DNA from: Arcobacter nitrofigilis DSM 7299
GTDB lineage: Bacteria > Campylobacterota > Campylobacteria > Campylobacterales > Arcobacteraceae
Length of the DNA stretch: 64,000 bases
NCBI RefSeq assembly: GCF_000092245.1
Contig: NC_014166.1
Coordinates: 1,178,001-1,242,000 of the forward strand
Reading direction: 5' to 3'
A program made the position numbers and the translations under genes. Below the pieces are notes generated by a model that ran no database searches, was not told the DNA's origin, and worked only from the letters and a program-made list of their open reading frames with translations. This document shows, in pieces, positions 35,324 through 42,737 of this stretch (positions within the stretch are counted from its first letter, which is position 1; each line of letters opens with the position of its first letter).

Positions 35324-35536
35324 ATGAAAAGTAATATGAATAATGAGCCGAGTTTAAATAAAATAGATGATTATAATGGAAAAGAATCAAAAAGTAAAAG
35401 AAACACGATAAGACTTATAATAATAGGACTTATTGTATTAGGTGCTATTTATTCTTTTTTTAAATATGATAATAATCAAGTAAATGATTACATAGGTACA
35501 CCTGAAAACCCAGGAATAAGTACTACAAAGAAATAA
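35324..35536 (+). CDS. Small single-helix membrane protein
   Basis: A 70-residue protein: a charged, polar N-terminus (about 1-28), one hydrophobic helix (LIIIGLIVLGAIYSFF, about 31-46) and a short polar tail ending TPENPGISTTKK. AAGGA lies seven bases before ATG 35324, which I prefer to an upstream non-ATG codon. No family recognised. It lies between the glutamate dehydrogenase gene and a SagB-type gene, 19 bases before the latter, so it may be co-transcribed with it. Confidence 0.7.
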   Translation: MKSNMNNEPSLNKIDDYNGKESKSKRNTIRLIIIGLIVLGAIYSFFKYDNNQVNDYIGTPENPGISTTKK

Positions 35537-35555
35537 TACTAAAAAAGGGAAATAA

Positions 35556-36830
35556 TTGTTTCAAGACTTTTTCGAATATCACCAAAATACAAAGCACTCA
35601 TACTATTCTGTTAGGAGTAATCCTAACAGAATAGATTGGGACAATCCCCCTTCAAGATTTAAGCCTTATTATGAGAATAAAAAGATTGTTTTAGATTTAG
35701 AAAAAGAAAATCATAGATTTATCTATCAAAGTGCAGGAATAACTGCAAAAAAAACTTATCCTGGCGTTGAGTATTATTTAAGAGTAATACCAAGTGCAGG
35801 GGCATTGTACCCCAATGAAATATACTTCCAATCACGAAATAATCAAGATATAACTGATGGCATCTATCATTATGATAGTGCTTCGAATTCTATAGAATTA
35901 CTTAAAAGCATAAATAATGATGGTATTGAAGCATATTTGGGTTATGAGAAAAAACAAAATGGATTTATTTTTTTAGTTTCATCTGTATATTATCGTTCAT
36001 CTTGGAAATACAAAAATAGAGGATATAGATATTGTTTACTTGATGCTGGGCATATTTTAGGAGCTTTGGAAGCTAGTGCGTATGTTTTTGCTAAGCCTTA
36101 TGAGATAAGATATGATTTTGATAAAGAGTCTTTAAATAAGATGTTTGGTTTTGATAGGGATGAGTTTTTTACTTCTGCTTTTATAATCACATTTTCTACA
36201 AATAAAGAAGTTGAAAAGTCAGATTTTAAATTAGACTACGTCTCTCCAACTGGTGATTTCGTAGAAAATGAATTAATAGAATATGGATATAAAGATAGTT
36301 TATCTGTAACAAATAGACAAGCTAGTGTAAAAGCTCCAAGTTTTAACTATAATAAAGAAGTTTTTCAAGAAACTATTTTAAATAGAAGATCAATAAGAGA
36401 GTTTGCTCAAGGTTCTATGAGCAAAATTGAGTTTGAAATGATAATGAAAAATATCAAAGATAATATCACAAGTGATTGTGATGAAGAGGTTAAAATTTAT
36501 TATGTTGTAAATAGAGTAAAAGATATGATATTAGGTCTTTATCTTGATGAAAAGATTATAAAAGAGGGTGACTTAAAACAAAAAGCTGGATATTTATGTT
36601 TAGAACAAGATTTAGGAAAAAGTTCTGCTGTTACATTTTTTTTAACAACAACTTCAAAAAACTATCAAGCAGCTTATCAAAAAGCTGGAATTATAGGGCA
36701 TAGATTATATTTAGCTTCAAATTATTTGGGGTATGGCTGTAGTGGAATAGGGGCTTATTATGATGACGAGGTTTGCGAGTTTATAGGTGAAAATACGATG
36801 GTATTGTATGCTTTAGCTATTGGAAAATAG
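35556..36830 (+). CDS. SagB-type nitroreductase-family oxidoreductase
   Basis: A 424-residue protein with two nitroreductase-fold halves. The N-terminal part (AGITAKKTYPGVEYYLRVIPSAGALYPNE, split here over two neighbouring segments) carries the SagB hallmark PSAGALYPNE; the second half has ILNRRSIREFAQGSMS and a C-terminal LGYGCSGIGAYYDDEV. SagB proteins use FMN to oxidise thiazolines/oxazolines in peptide natural products; stand-alone members like this one have unknown substrates. It starts with TTG after AAAGGG. No cyclodehydratase or precursor peptide gene is adjacent. Confidence 0.82.
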   Translation: MFQDFFEYHQNTKHSYYSVRSNPNRIDWDNPPSRFKPYYENKKIVLDLEKENHRFIYQSAGITAKKTYPGVEYYLRVIPSAGALYPNEIYFQSRNNQDITDGIYHYDSASNSIELLKSINNDGIEAYLGYEKKQNGFIFLVSSVYYRSSWKYKNRGYRYCLLDAGHILGALEASAYVFAKPYEIRYDFDKESLNKMFGFDRDEFFTSAFIITFSTNKEVEKSDFKLDYVSPTGDFVENELIEYGYKDSLSVTNRQASVKAPSFNYNKEVFQETILNRRSIREFAQGSMSKIEFEMIMKNIKDNITSDCDEEVKIYYVVNRVKDMILGLYLDEKIIKEGDLKQKAGYLCLEQDLGKSSAVTFFLTTTSKNYQAAYQKAGIIGHRLYLASNYLGYGCSGIGAYYDDEVCEFIGENTMVLYALAIGK

Positions 36831-36837
36831 CTAAAGC
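36810..36837. terminator. Terminator overlapping the SagB-type stop codon
   Basis: GCTTTAGCTATT, a GGAA loop and AATAGCTAAAGC form a perfect 12-bp stem that includes the stop codon of the SagB-type gene. It lies seven bases from the end of the convergent globin gene and may serve both. Confidence 0.65.
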
Positions 36838-36843
36838 ACAAAA

Positions 36844-37302
36844 TCACATTTTAAACATAGGGTGAGCTGAATCACTAGAATTTACCATCCAAATAGAAAA
36901 AATATCAATATAATCCCAAAATGATTTTTTTAGTTCTTCCTCTAAATTTGTCTCTTCAATTGCTTTTGCAAAATTTTCAAGCCAAATAACTCTTGCATTT
37001 GAATCAATTTTAAAAGGAGAGTGTCTTGCTACCATTCTTGGAGCTCCTCTTGAGTGGTCAAAATATCTAGGTCCTCCACAAATTTGTATAAAAAAATCAG
37101 CAGCATGTTTTTTTGCAGCATCAAGTCCTTCTTTTGTTGGAGGGAAAAGTCCTTTTATCTTTGTTTGTACTAAAAAATCATAGTGCTTGGCAATCATTTC
37201 TCTCATGCCATCTTCTCCTAAGACTTCTAATATCTTAGGATTTGGTAAAGCTACATTTGGTCTTTGCCCAAATGAACCTTCTGTAATAGTATAATTCATC
37301 AT
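36844..37302 (-). CDS. Truncated haemoglobin, group II-like
   Basis: A 152-residue globin. The segment CGGPRYFDHSRGAPRMVARH followed by SPFKID matches group II truncated haemoglobins, with the proximal haem-ligand His in ARHSPF (about residue 97) and the following VIWLENFAKAIEE helix. Such proteins bind O2, NO or peroxide and protect respiration. It has a longer N-terminus than the compact 120-residue forms. Transcribed alone, divergent from a periplasmic protein gene. Confidence 0.88.
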   Translation of the reverse strand: MMNYTITEGSFGQRPNVALPNPKILEVLGEDGMREMIAKHYDFLVQTKIKGLFPPTKEGLDAAKKHAADFFIQICGGPRYFDHSRGAPRMVARHSPFKIDSNARVIWLENFAKAIEETNLEEELKKSFWDYIDIFSIWMVNSSDSAHPMFKM

Positions 37303-37397
37303 TTACCTTTTTATCTTTTTGAAAAGTCATATTACAACAGCTATGCTGAAAAAAAATATATGATATAATCATGAATTAATTTCTTAAGGAGTTAGAC

Positions 37398-37916
37398 ATG
37401 AAAAAAGTTTTTCTTTTAATATATAGTGCCTTTGCATCATTTTTATTTTCATCTTCATTACTTGCAAGTGATATTAAGGTCTCTTTTACTGATAAGAAAT
37501 GGGATGGGGAAAAGATCCCTTTGGATGAAGTGTGCTCAAATTATAATGTTGAAGCTGGAAGTACACCAGGTTTGTATATTGAAAATCTTCCCGATGGTGC
37601 TAAAAAAGTTATTTTAAAATTTAATGATAAAACTTTTACTAAAATGGATAATGGAGGACATGGTATTTTATCTTTTGACATAGAAGAAAATGCTACAAAT
37701 GTTGAAATCCCTCCGCAAATAGGAGAAACTTTTGAATTAGATGAAGGTTTTTCTGTTGTAAATGCCCATACAGGCACAAGATTTGGAAAACAAGAAGGTG
37801 CTTATTTAGCTCCTTGTTCTGGTGGTAAGGGAAATACATATAGTGTTGATATCTCAATTGTAGACTCAAAAGGGAAAGTTCTAACTTCTAAGGAATTAGT
37901 CTTGGGAAAATACTAA
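37398..37916 (+). CDS. Periplasmic PEBP/YbhB-like protein
   Basis: A 172-residue secreted protein. A signal peptide (residues 1-23, cut after SSLLAS) leads into a beta-rich domain. Features such as WDGEKIPLDEVCSNYN, GLYIENLPDGAKKVILKFND and the late APCSGGKGNTYSVDI recall the phosphatidylethanolamine-binding protein (YbhB/Raf kinase inhibitor-like) family, but the fit is partial. Two Cys residues could form a disulfide. AAGGAG precedes the ATG. The function is unknown. Confidence 0.65.
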   Translation: MKKVFLLIYSAFASFLFSSSLLASDIKVSFTDKKWDGEKIPLDEVCSNYNVEAGSTPGLYIENLPDGAKKVILKFNDKTFTKMDNGGHGILSFDIEENATNVEIPPQIGETFELDEGFSVVNAHTGTRFGKQEGAYLAPCSGGKGNTYSVDISIVDSKGKVLTSKELVLGKY

Positions 37917-37946
37917 TAACTAAGTTAGTTTAAGATTATTTATGTC

Positions 37947-37976
37947 AAAATGGTAACTAAATGTAGTTACCATTTT
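37947..37976. terminator. Hairpin between the PEBP-like and EAL genes
   Basis: AAAATGGTAACTA and TAGTTACCATTTT form a perfect 13-bp stem with an AATG loop, 31 bases after the preceding stop. It is probably the terminator of the upstream gene. Confidence 0.7.
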
Positions 37977-38002
37977 AGGTATTTAAGTAAAAGAGGTTAT
38001 TA

Positions 38003-39985
38003 GTGTTTTCAAAAATAATTGATGATTCTTATTATCAAAAAAATATAAAAGTATTATTTTTACATACTGATAAGGATTTTATTTCTAAAATATCAAAGTT
38101 ATTAGAAAAATATTTTTCTTCCATTACTATCTCTGCCAATGGTGAAGATCTAGAAGAAAAACTTAAAAAAGAGTATTTCGATATTCTTTTTATAGATGTT
38201 GACTCTTTGGAACAAAGTTCTATAAAGTTAATTGAAAAGCTAAAGAATACAAATCCTACTCTTTCTATTATCGCTTTTTTGGGAGGTGATAATCTACCAC
38301 TACTAAAAGAGTATTTAAAACTATCAATAGATGGATATATATTTAAACCAATAATATTAGAACAGTTTAATACAATCATCGAGAAAGTATGTGATTATAA
38401 ATGCAGTAAATATCAAGTTGATAATAATGTAAACTATTTAAATCAATATGTAAAAATAATTGATAGTAGTAATATAATTTCAAAGACAGATATTGAAGGT
38501 AAAATTACATATGTAAGTGATAATTTTTCTAGAGTCACAGGTTATACAAAAGAAGAGTTACTTGGAAGAACACATAGTGTTTTAAAACACAAAGATAATA
38601 GTCCTCTCTTGTACAAAGAGATGTGGCACACAATAAAAGTTGAAAAAAAAGAGTGGCATGGCATTTTAAAAAATGTTTCAAAATCAGGAAAAGTTTACTA
38701 TATAAAATCAACCATAATGCCTCTTTTAGATCTATCTGGAAATATTATAGAGTTTATAGCTTTTAGAGATAGTGTAAATGTAGTTTTAGATGATAAAAAA
38801 CATTTATTAAATAAAATAGAATTAAATAACTTATCACTTTTAATACTAGTACAAATTGAAGAGTTTGATATCTTAGATAAGTTTTACAATATATTAAAAG
38901 TAGATCAAATAGAAAAAACTTTTGCATCAAATTTATTAGCTTATCTACCTGATAATTATATTTTTGAAGATGTATATGCTTTAGGTGATGGAAGGTATGC
39001 ACTTTTAACTGATTATTATGCTTTTGAAAAGTTAAATATGAAAATACATGATTATCTTGAAATATTTGTAAAAAATGTAACCGAATCTATTTTGGAAATA
39101 GATGGTATAGAGTATGATTTAAATATAATTATTAGTTATGCTTGTGGAAAATATAGTCTTTATGAGGATGCAAAAGCAGGTCTTGAAGAATCTATAGATA
39201 AAAATAAAGTCATTAATTATTCAAATGATTCTTCAATAAAAACAAATCAAGAAGCTAAAAAGAATTTTGAAGTTATTAAGATGGTTAAAATTGCCCTTGA
39301 TAATTATAAAATTGTCTCTTATTTTCAGCCAATAATCAATAATAAAACAAAAGAAATAGAAAAGTATGAATCTTTGGTTAGGCTTATAAATGAAAATGGA
39401 GAAGTTATCTCTCCTGTAGAGTTTTTAAATATTTCTAAAAAAGGTAATTATTATAATAAGATTACTTCAAGAGTTTTAGAAAACTCATTCAAAATGTTAG
39501 ATTTTGTAAATACAAAACTCTCTATTAATTTATCTGCTTTAGATATAGAAAAAGAACAAACAAGAAAAGAGATTTTTAATTTACTTGATAAATATAAAGA
39601 TGATAATAATAGAATTGTTTTTGAGCTTCTTGAAGATGAAAATGTAAAAGACTTTAAGAGTATTAAACTTTTTATTAGAAAAGTTAAAAGAAGAGGTGTA
39701 CTGATTGCAATTGATGATTTTGGAGCAGGGTATTCAAATTTTGAAAGATTACTTGATTTTGAACCAGATATTTTAAAAATAGATGGTTCTTTAGTAAAAA
39801 ATATAGAAAAAGACTCTTTTAGTAGAAATATTATTGAAACAATTGTTACTTTTGCTAAAAAACAAAATATTTTAACAATTGCAGAGTATGTAGAAAATGA
39901 GTCAATATTTAATTTATTAAATGAAATAGGAGTTGATTATTCTCAAGGGTATTACTTTGGTAAGCCAGAAGATTTGATTAAGTAA
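38003..39985 (+). CDS. REC-PAS-(degenerate GGDEF)-EAL response regulator
   Basis: A 660-residue signalling protein. An N-terminal receiver (about 15-125, phospho-acceptor candidate in LFIDVDS), a PAS domain (about 150-255, VTGYTKEELLGRTHS), a GGDEF-like domain whose motif is replaced by GDGRY and so is probably inactive, then an EAL domain (about 425-655). EAL residues look intact: YESLVRL, SINLSALD, FELLEDE, IDDFGAGYSNFER, LKIDGSL, AEYVE and SQGYYFGKP. It should degrade c-di-GMP on phosphorylation. The start codon is GTG. No cognate kinase is adjacent. The end overlaps the convergent SDR gene by eight bases. Confidence 0.92.
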   Translation: MFSKIIDDSYYQKNIKVLFLHTDKDFISKISKLLEKYFSSITISANGEDLEEKLKKEYFDILFIDVDSLEQSSIKLIEKLKNTNPTLSIIAFLGGDNLPLLKEYLKLSIDGYIFKPIILEQFNTIIEKVCDYKCSKYQVDNNVNYLNQYVKIIDSSNIISKTDIEGKITYVSDNFSRVTGYTKEELLGRTHSVLKHKDNSPLLYKEMWHTIKVEKKEWHGILKNVSKSGKVYYIKSTIMPLLDLSGNIIEFIAFRDSVNVVLDDKKHLLNKIELNNLSLLILVQIEEFDILDKFYNILKVDQIEKTFASNLLAYLPDNYIFEDVYALGDGRYALLTDYYAFEKLNMKIHDYLEIFVKNVTESILEIDGIEYDLNIIISYACGKYSLYEDAKAGLEESIDKNKVINYSNDSSIKTNQEAKKNFEVIKMVKIALDNYKIVSYFQPIINNKTKEIEKYESLVRLINENGEVISPVEFLNISKKGNYYNKITSRVLENSFKMLDFVNTKLSINLSALDIEKEQTRKEIFNLLDKYKDDNNRIVFELLEDENVKDFKSIKLFIRKVKRRGVLIAIDDFGAGYSNFERLLDFEPDILKIDGSLVKNIEKDSFSRNIIETIVTFAKKQNILTIAEYVENESIFNLLNEIGVDYSQGYYFGKPEDLIK

Positions 39986-41402
39986 GAGTTTTACTTTTTT
40001 TTATAATACTTTTTATCATATTTGTAAAAACAAAATAGTGTACTGGAACTAAAATATACCAATATAATCTTCCTAATAAACCTTTCGGGTAAAAATATGC
40101 TGATTGAATAAGTTTATCTCCATCTATTTTAAACTCCAACCAAGCATTACCTGGCAGTTTCATTTGTGCTAAAAGGAGAAGTCTTTTATTCTCTTGTACA
40201 TCAATTACCTTCCAAAAGTCTAAGCTATCACCTATTCTTAAATTTAATTGGTCTCTTCTTCCTCTTTTTAGTCCAACTCCCCCAATCATTTTATCTATGA
40301 CTCCTCTTGTTTTCCACAAAAAATCATAATCAAACCATCCAAATTCGCCTCCTATAGAGATAAATGATTTATAAACTTTTTCATGGGAAAAATTTGAAAT
40401 ATCTTCAACTCTTCTATCTACAAATATCGCATGGGCAATTTCTTCTGTGTAGTCTTTATCCCAAACACTACCAAATCTGTCACTCCATCTACTTACTACT
40501 TGATTATTTCTTATCTCATCAACTGCTTTTTTTACTGAATCTATATAAGAGGTTGGTTTTATGTTTGGGAAATATATTTTTGCATTGTCATTTTGTATAG
40601 TTGCTTCTGATTTTAATCCTTCTATTAAAGCTTTTGCAACTCCATAAGATACAGGAGTAAATAGATTTAACCAATAAGAAGACAAAGTTATTGATAAAAA
40701 AGGTAAGGGAATAATATATCTTTTAAGTCCCAAAGCAGTAGCTGTTTGTAACATCATCTCTTTGTAGGTTAATTGTTCTGAGCCTACATCAATAATTATA
40801 TTTTCTTTTTTTTCTATATATATAGAAGAATAAAGATAAGTTAACACATCAAATACAGCTATTGGTTGTGTTTTTGTATTTACCCATTTGGGTGTAGTCA
40901 TAACTGGAAGTTTTTCTGTTAAGTTTCTTATTATCTCAAAACTTGCACTTCCTGAACCAATAATTACTCCAGCTCTTATCCATATAGTTTGAATCTTATC
41001 ACTAGAACTTAATATTTCTCCTGTTTCTATTCTACTTAGAAGATGTTGACTTGTATGTTTATTTTTTATACCAAGACCTCCTAAATAGATAATCCTTTTA
41101 ACACCACAATAAATAGCAGCATCTAGGAAATTTTGAGCAGAAATTTTATCAAGATTTTTATAATCACTTCTGTTTAAAGAGTGGATTAAATAAAAAGCTA
41201 TTTCTACCCCTTCTAAGGCTTTTTTTAAACTTTCTACATCGAAACTATTGCCTTCACAAATCTCAACACTTCTTTTTAAATTAGGAGTTATAGATTTTTT
41301 ATTTCTAACTAATAGTCTTAAAATAATATTTTCATCTTGTAGAAGTTTTTGCTTTAGTCTTCTTCCAATATAACCAGTAGAACCAGTAAGTAGAACTTTC
41401 AT
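39978..41402 (-). CDS. SDR-family NAD(P)-binding protein with C-terminal DUF2867
   Basis: A 474-residue protein. The N-terminal 300 residues form an atypical short-chain dehydrogenase domain (VLLTGSTGYIGRRLKQKLL, IAFYLIHSL, VKRIIYLGGLG), and the last 160 are a DUF2867 domain (DYDFLWKTRGVIDKMIGG and LYWYILVPVHYFVF). Similar two-domain proteins (E. coli YbjT-like plus DUF2867) are found widely, and their substrate is not known. It is divergent from the LetA-like genes and converges on the EAL gene. Confidence 0.87.
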   Translation of the reverse strand: MKVLLTGSTGYIGRRLKQKLLQDENIILRLLVRNKKSITPNLKRSVEICEGNSFDVESLKKALEGVEIAFYLIHSLNRSDYKNLDKISAQNFLDAAIYCGVKRIIYLGGLGIKNKHTSQHLLSRIETGEILSSSDKIQTIWIRAGVIIGSGSASFEIIRNLTEKLPVMTTPKWVNTKTQPIAVFDVLTYLYSSIYIEKKENIIIDVGSEQLTYKEMMLQTATALGLKRYIIPLPFLSITLSSYWLNLFTPVSYGVAKALIEGLKSEATIQNDNAKIYFPNIKPTSYIDSVKKAVDEIRNNQVVSRWSDRFGSVWDKDYTEEIAHAIFVDRRVEDISNFSHEKVYKSFISIGGEFGWFDYDFLWKTRGVIDKMIGGVGLKRGRRDQLNLRIGDSLDFWKVIDVQENKRLLLLAQMKLPGNAWLEFKIDGDKLIQSAYFYPKGLLGRLYWYILVPVHYFVFTNMIKSIIKKSKTLT

Positions 41403-41574
41403 CTTATTTCCTTTATATAAGTCATTGTATCACTTAATAATGTCTTTTGGTAGATAAAATAAATGTATTAATTATATAAAAAGTGTAAAATAGAAAATAT
41501 ATTTGAGCAAAATTGTATTTTATACATAAATAGGTATAATTATTACTATAAATATAAAGGTTTTGATAATTAGT

Positions 41575-42147
41575 ATGGATACAATAATTGAGTGCAAGCA
41601 TTGTGGACTTTTTTTAAAAAACAATAATGAAAAAATAAAATGCCCAAGATGTGGTTCACGAATAAAAAATAAAGAACATAGTTTAGACTCTTTATATTAT
41701 GCAATAACTGCTCTATTACTTTTTATACTTCTAAATATATATCCCTTATTAACGCTATCTTTAAATGGTAATACTCTAAAAACAACACTTATTGGAACTA
41801 TTAGTATCTTTTTTAAAGAAGATTTTCTTTTTGTTGGAGCATTAGTCTTATTTACAATTATATTGGCTCCTATTTTTAACTCTCTTACAATTATATTTGT
41901 GTTTATTCAAAGTAAAATGAAAAGGAAAATCTTTTCATTTAGAGTTTTATATGATGGATTTCATTTTTTTAAAACTTGGGGTTTTATTGAAGTTTATATT
42001 ATAGGTGTTATTGTCACATATATTAAACTCACAGGGATGGCTTCTACCACAAGTTTTGATATGGGATTTTATATTATGCTTTTTTATCTTTTTATATTTT
42101 ATATGTCTAATAAAAAATTTGATATAAAAAGTGTGTTTGAACAATGA
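41575..42147 (+). CDS. PqiA/LetA-like membrane protein, first half
   Basis: A 190-residue protein equal to one half of PqiA or LetA (YebS). A zinc ribbon at the N-terminus (CKHC at 6-9, CPRC at 25-28) precedes four membrane helices, with the family sequence FILLNIYPLLTLSLNG after the first helix. LetA/PqiA proteins work with MCE proteins to move lipids between membranes. I use ATG 41575; a TTG at 41563 is in frame but poorly placed for the AAAGG site. The second half begins in an ATGA overlap. E. coli carries both halves fused in one chain of about 420 residues. Confidence 0.85.
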   Translation: MDTIIECKHCGLFLKNNNEKIKCPRCGSRIKNKEHSLDSLYYAITALLLFILLNIYPLLTLSLNGNTLKTTLIGTISIFFKEDFLFVGALVLFTIILAPIFNSLTIIFVFIQSKMKRKIFSFRVLYDGFHFFKTWGFIEVYIIGVIVTYIKLTGMASTTSFDMGFYIMLFYLFIFYMSNKKFDIKSVFEQ

Positions 42148-42737
42148 TTTTAATATCTTGTAAAAACTGCCAAAAGGTCTATACAAAAGAAGACTATAGT
42201 GAGTTTAAATGTGAAAGATGTGGTCATACAGTAAGAAGAAGAGTAAAAAATACAATACAGACTTCTTTGGCTTTAGTGATTACTTCCCTATTACTTTTTG
42301 TTTTAGCGATGATTTATCCAATGATGGAAATAACTGAATTTGGTATAAAAAAAGAAAGTACAATATTTCAAGGTGTTATTTCATTTATTAATTATGGAGA
42401 TTATTTTATTGCAATTGTAATTTTTACGGCAAGTATTATAATACCTTTAGTTAAACTTTTAGTACTACTCTTTATATTTGTTTCCTTATGGATAAAAACA
42501 CCATTTTCCAATAAAACAAAATTAAAGTTATATCATTTTATTGAATTAATTGGAAAGTGGTCTATGATAGATATTTATGTAGTTGCAATGTTAGCATCTA
42601 CGATTCACCTTGGTGAGATATTTAATATAAAAGGTGGAGTAGCAGCCACTGCATTTGCTTGTGTTGTAGTTTTGACTATGATAGCTGCACATAAATTTGA
42701 TACAAGGATTATTTGGGATGAGCGAAGAAAAAATTGA
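42144..42737 (+). CDS. PqiA/LetA-like membrane protein, second half
   Basis: A 197-residue protein with the same plan as its neighbour: zinc ribbon (CKNCQKVY and CERCGHTVRR), then helices with LLFVLAMIYPMMEITEFG and, late in the sequence, GKWSMIDIYVVAMLAST, a strongly conserved LetA/PqiA motif. The ATG overlaps the stop codon of the first half by four bases, and the MCE gene begins 20 bases before its end. The three are therefore translationally coupled, and the two halves presumably form a heterodimer replacing fused LetA. Confidence 0.88.
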   Translation: MILISCKNCQKVYTKEDYSEFKCERCGHTVRRRVKNTIQTSLALVITSLLLFVLAMIYPMMEITEFGIKKESTIFQGVISFINYGDYFIAIVIFTASIIIPLVKLLVLLFIFVSLWIKTPFSNKTKLKLYHFIELIGKWSMIDIYVVAMLASTIHLGEIFNIKGGVAATAFACVVVLTMIAAHKFDTRIIWDERRKN

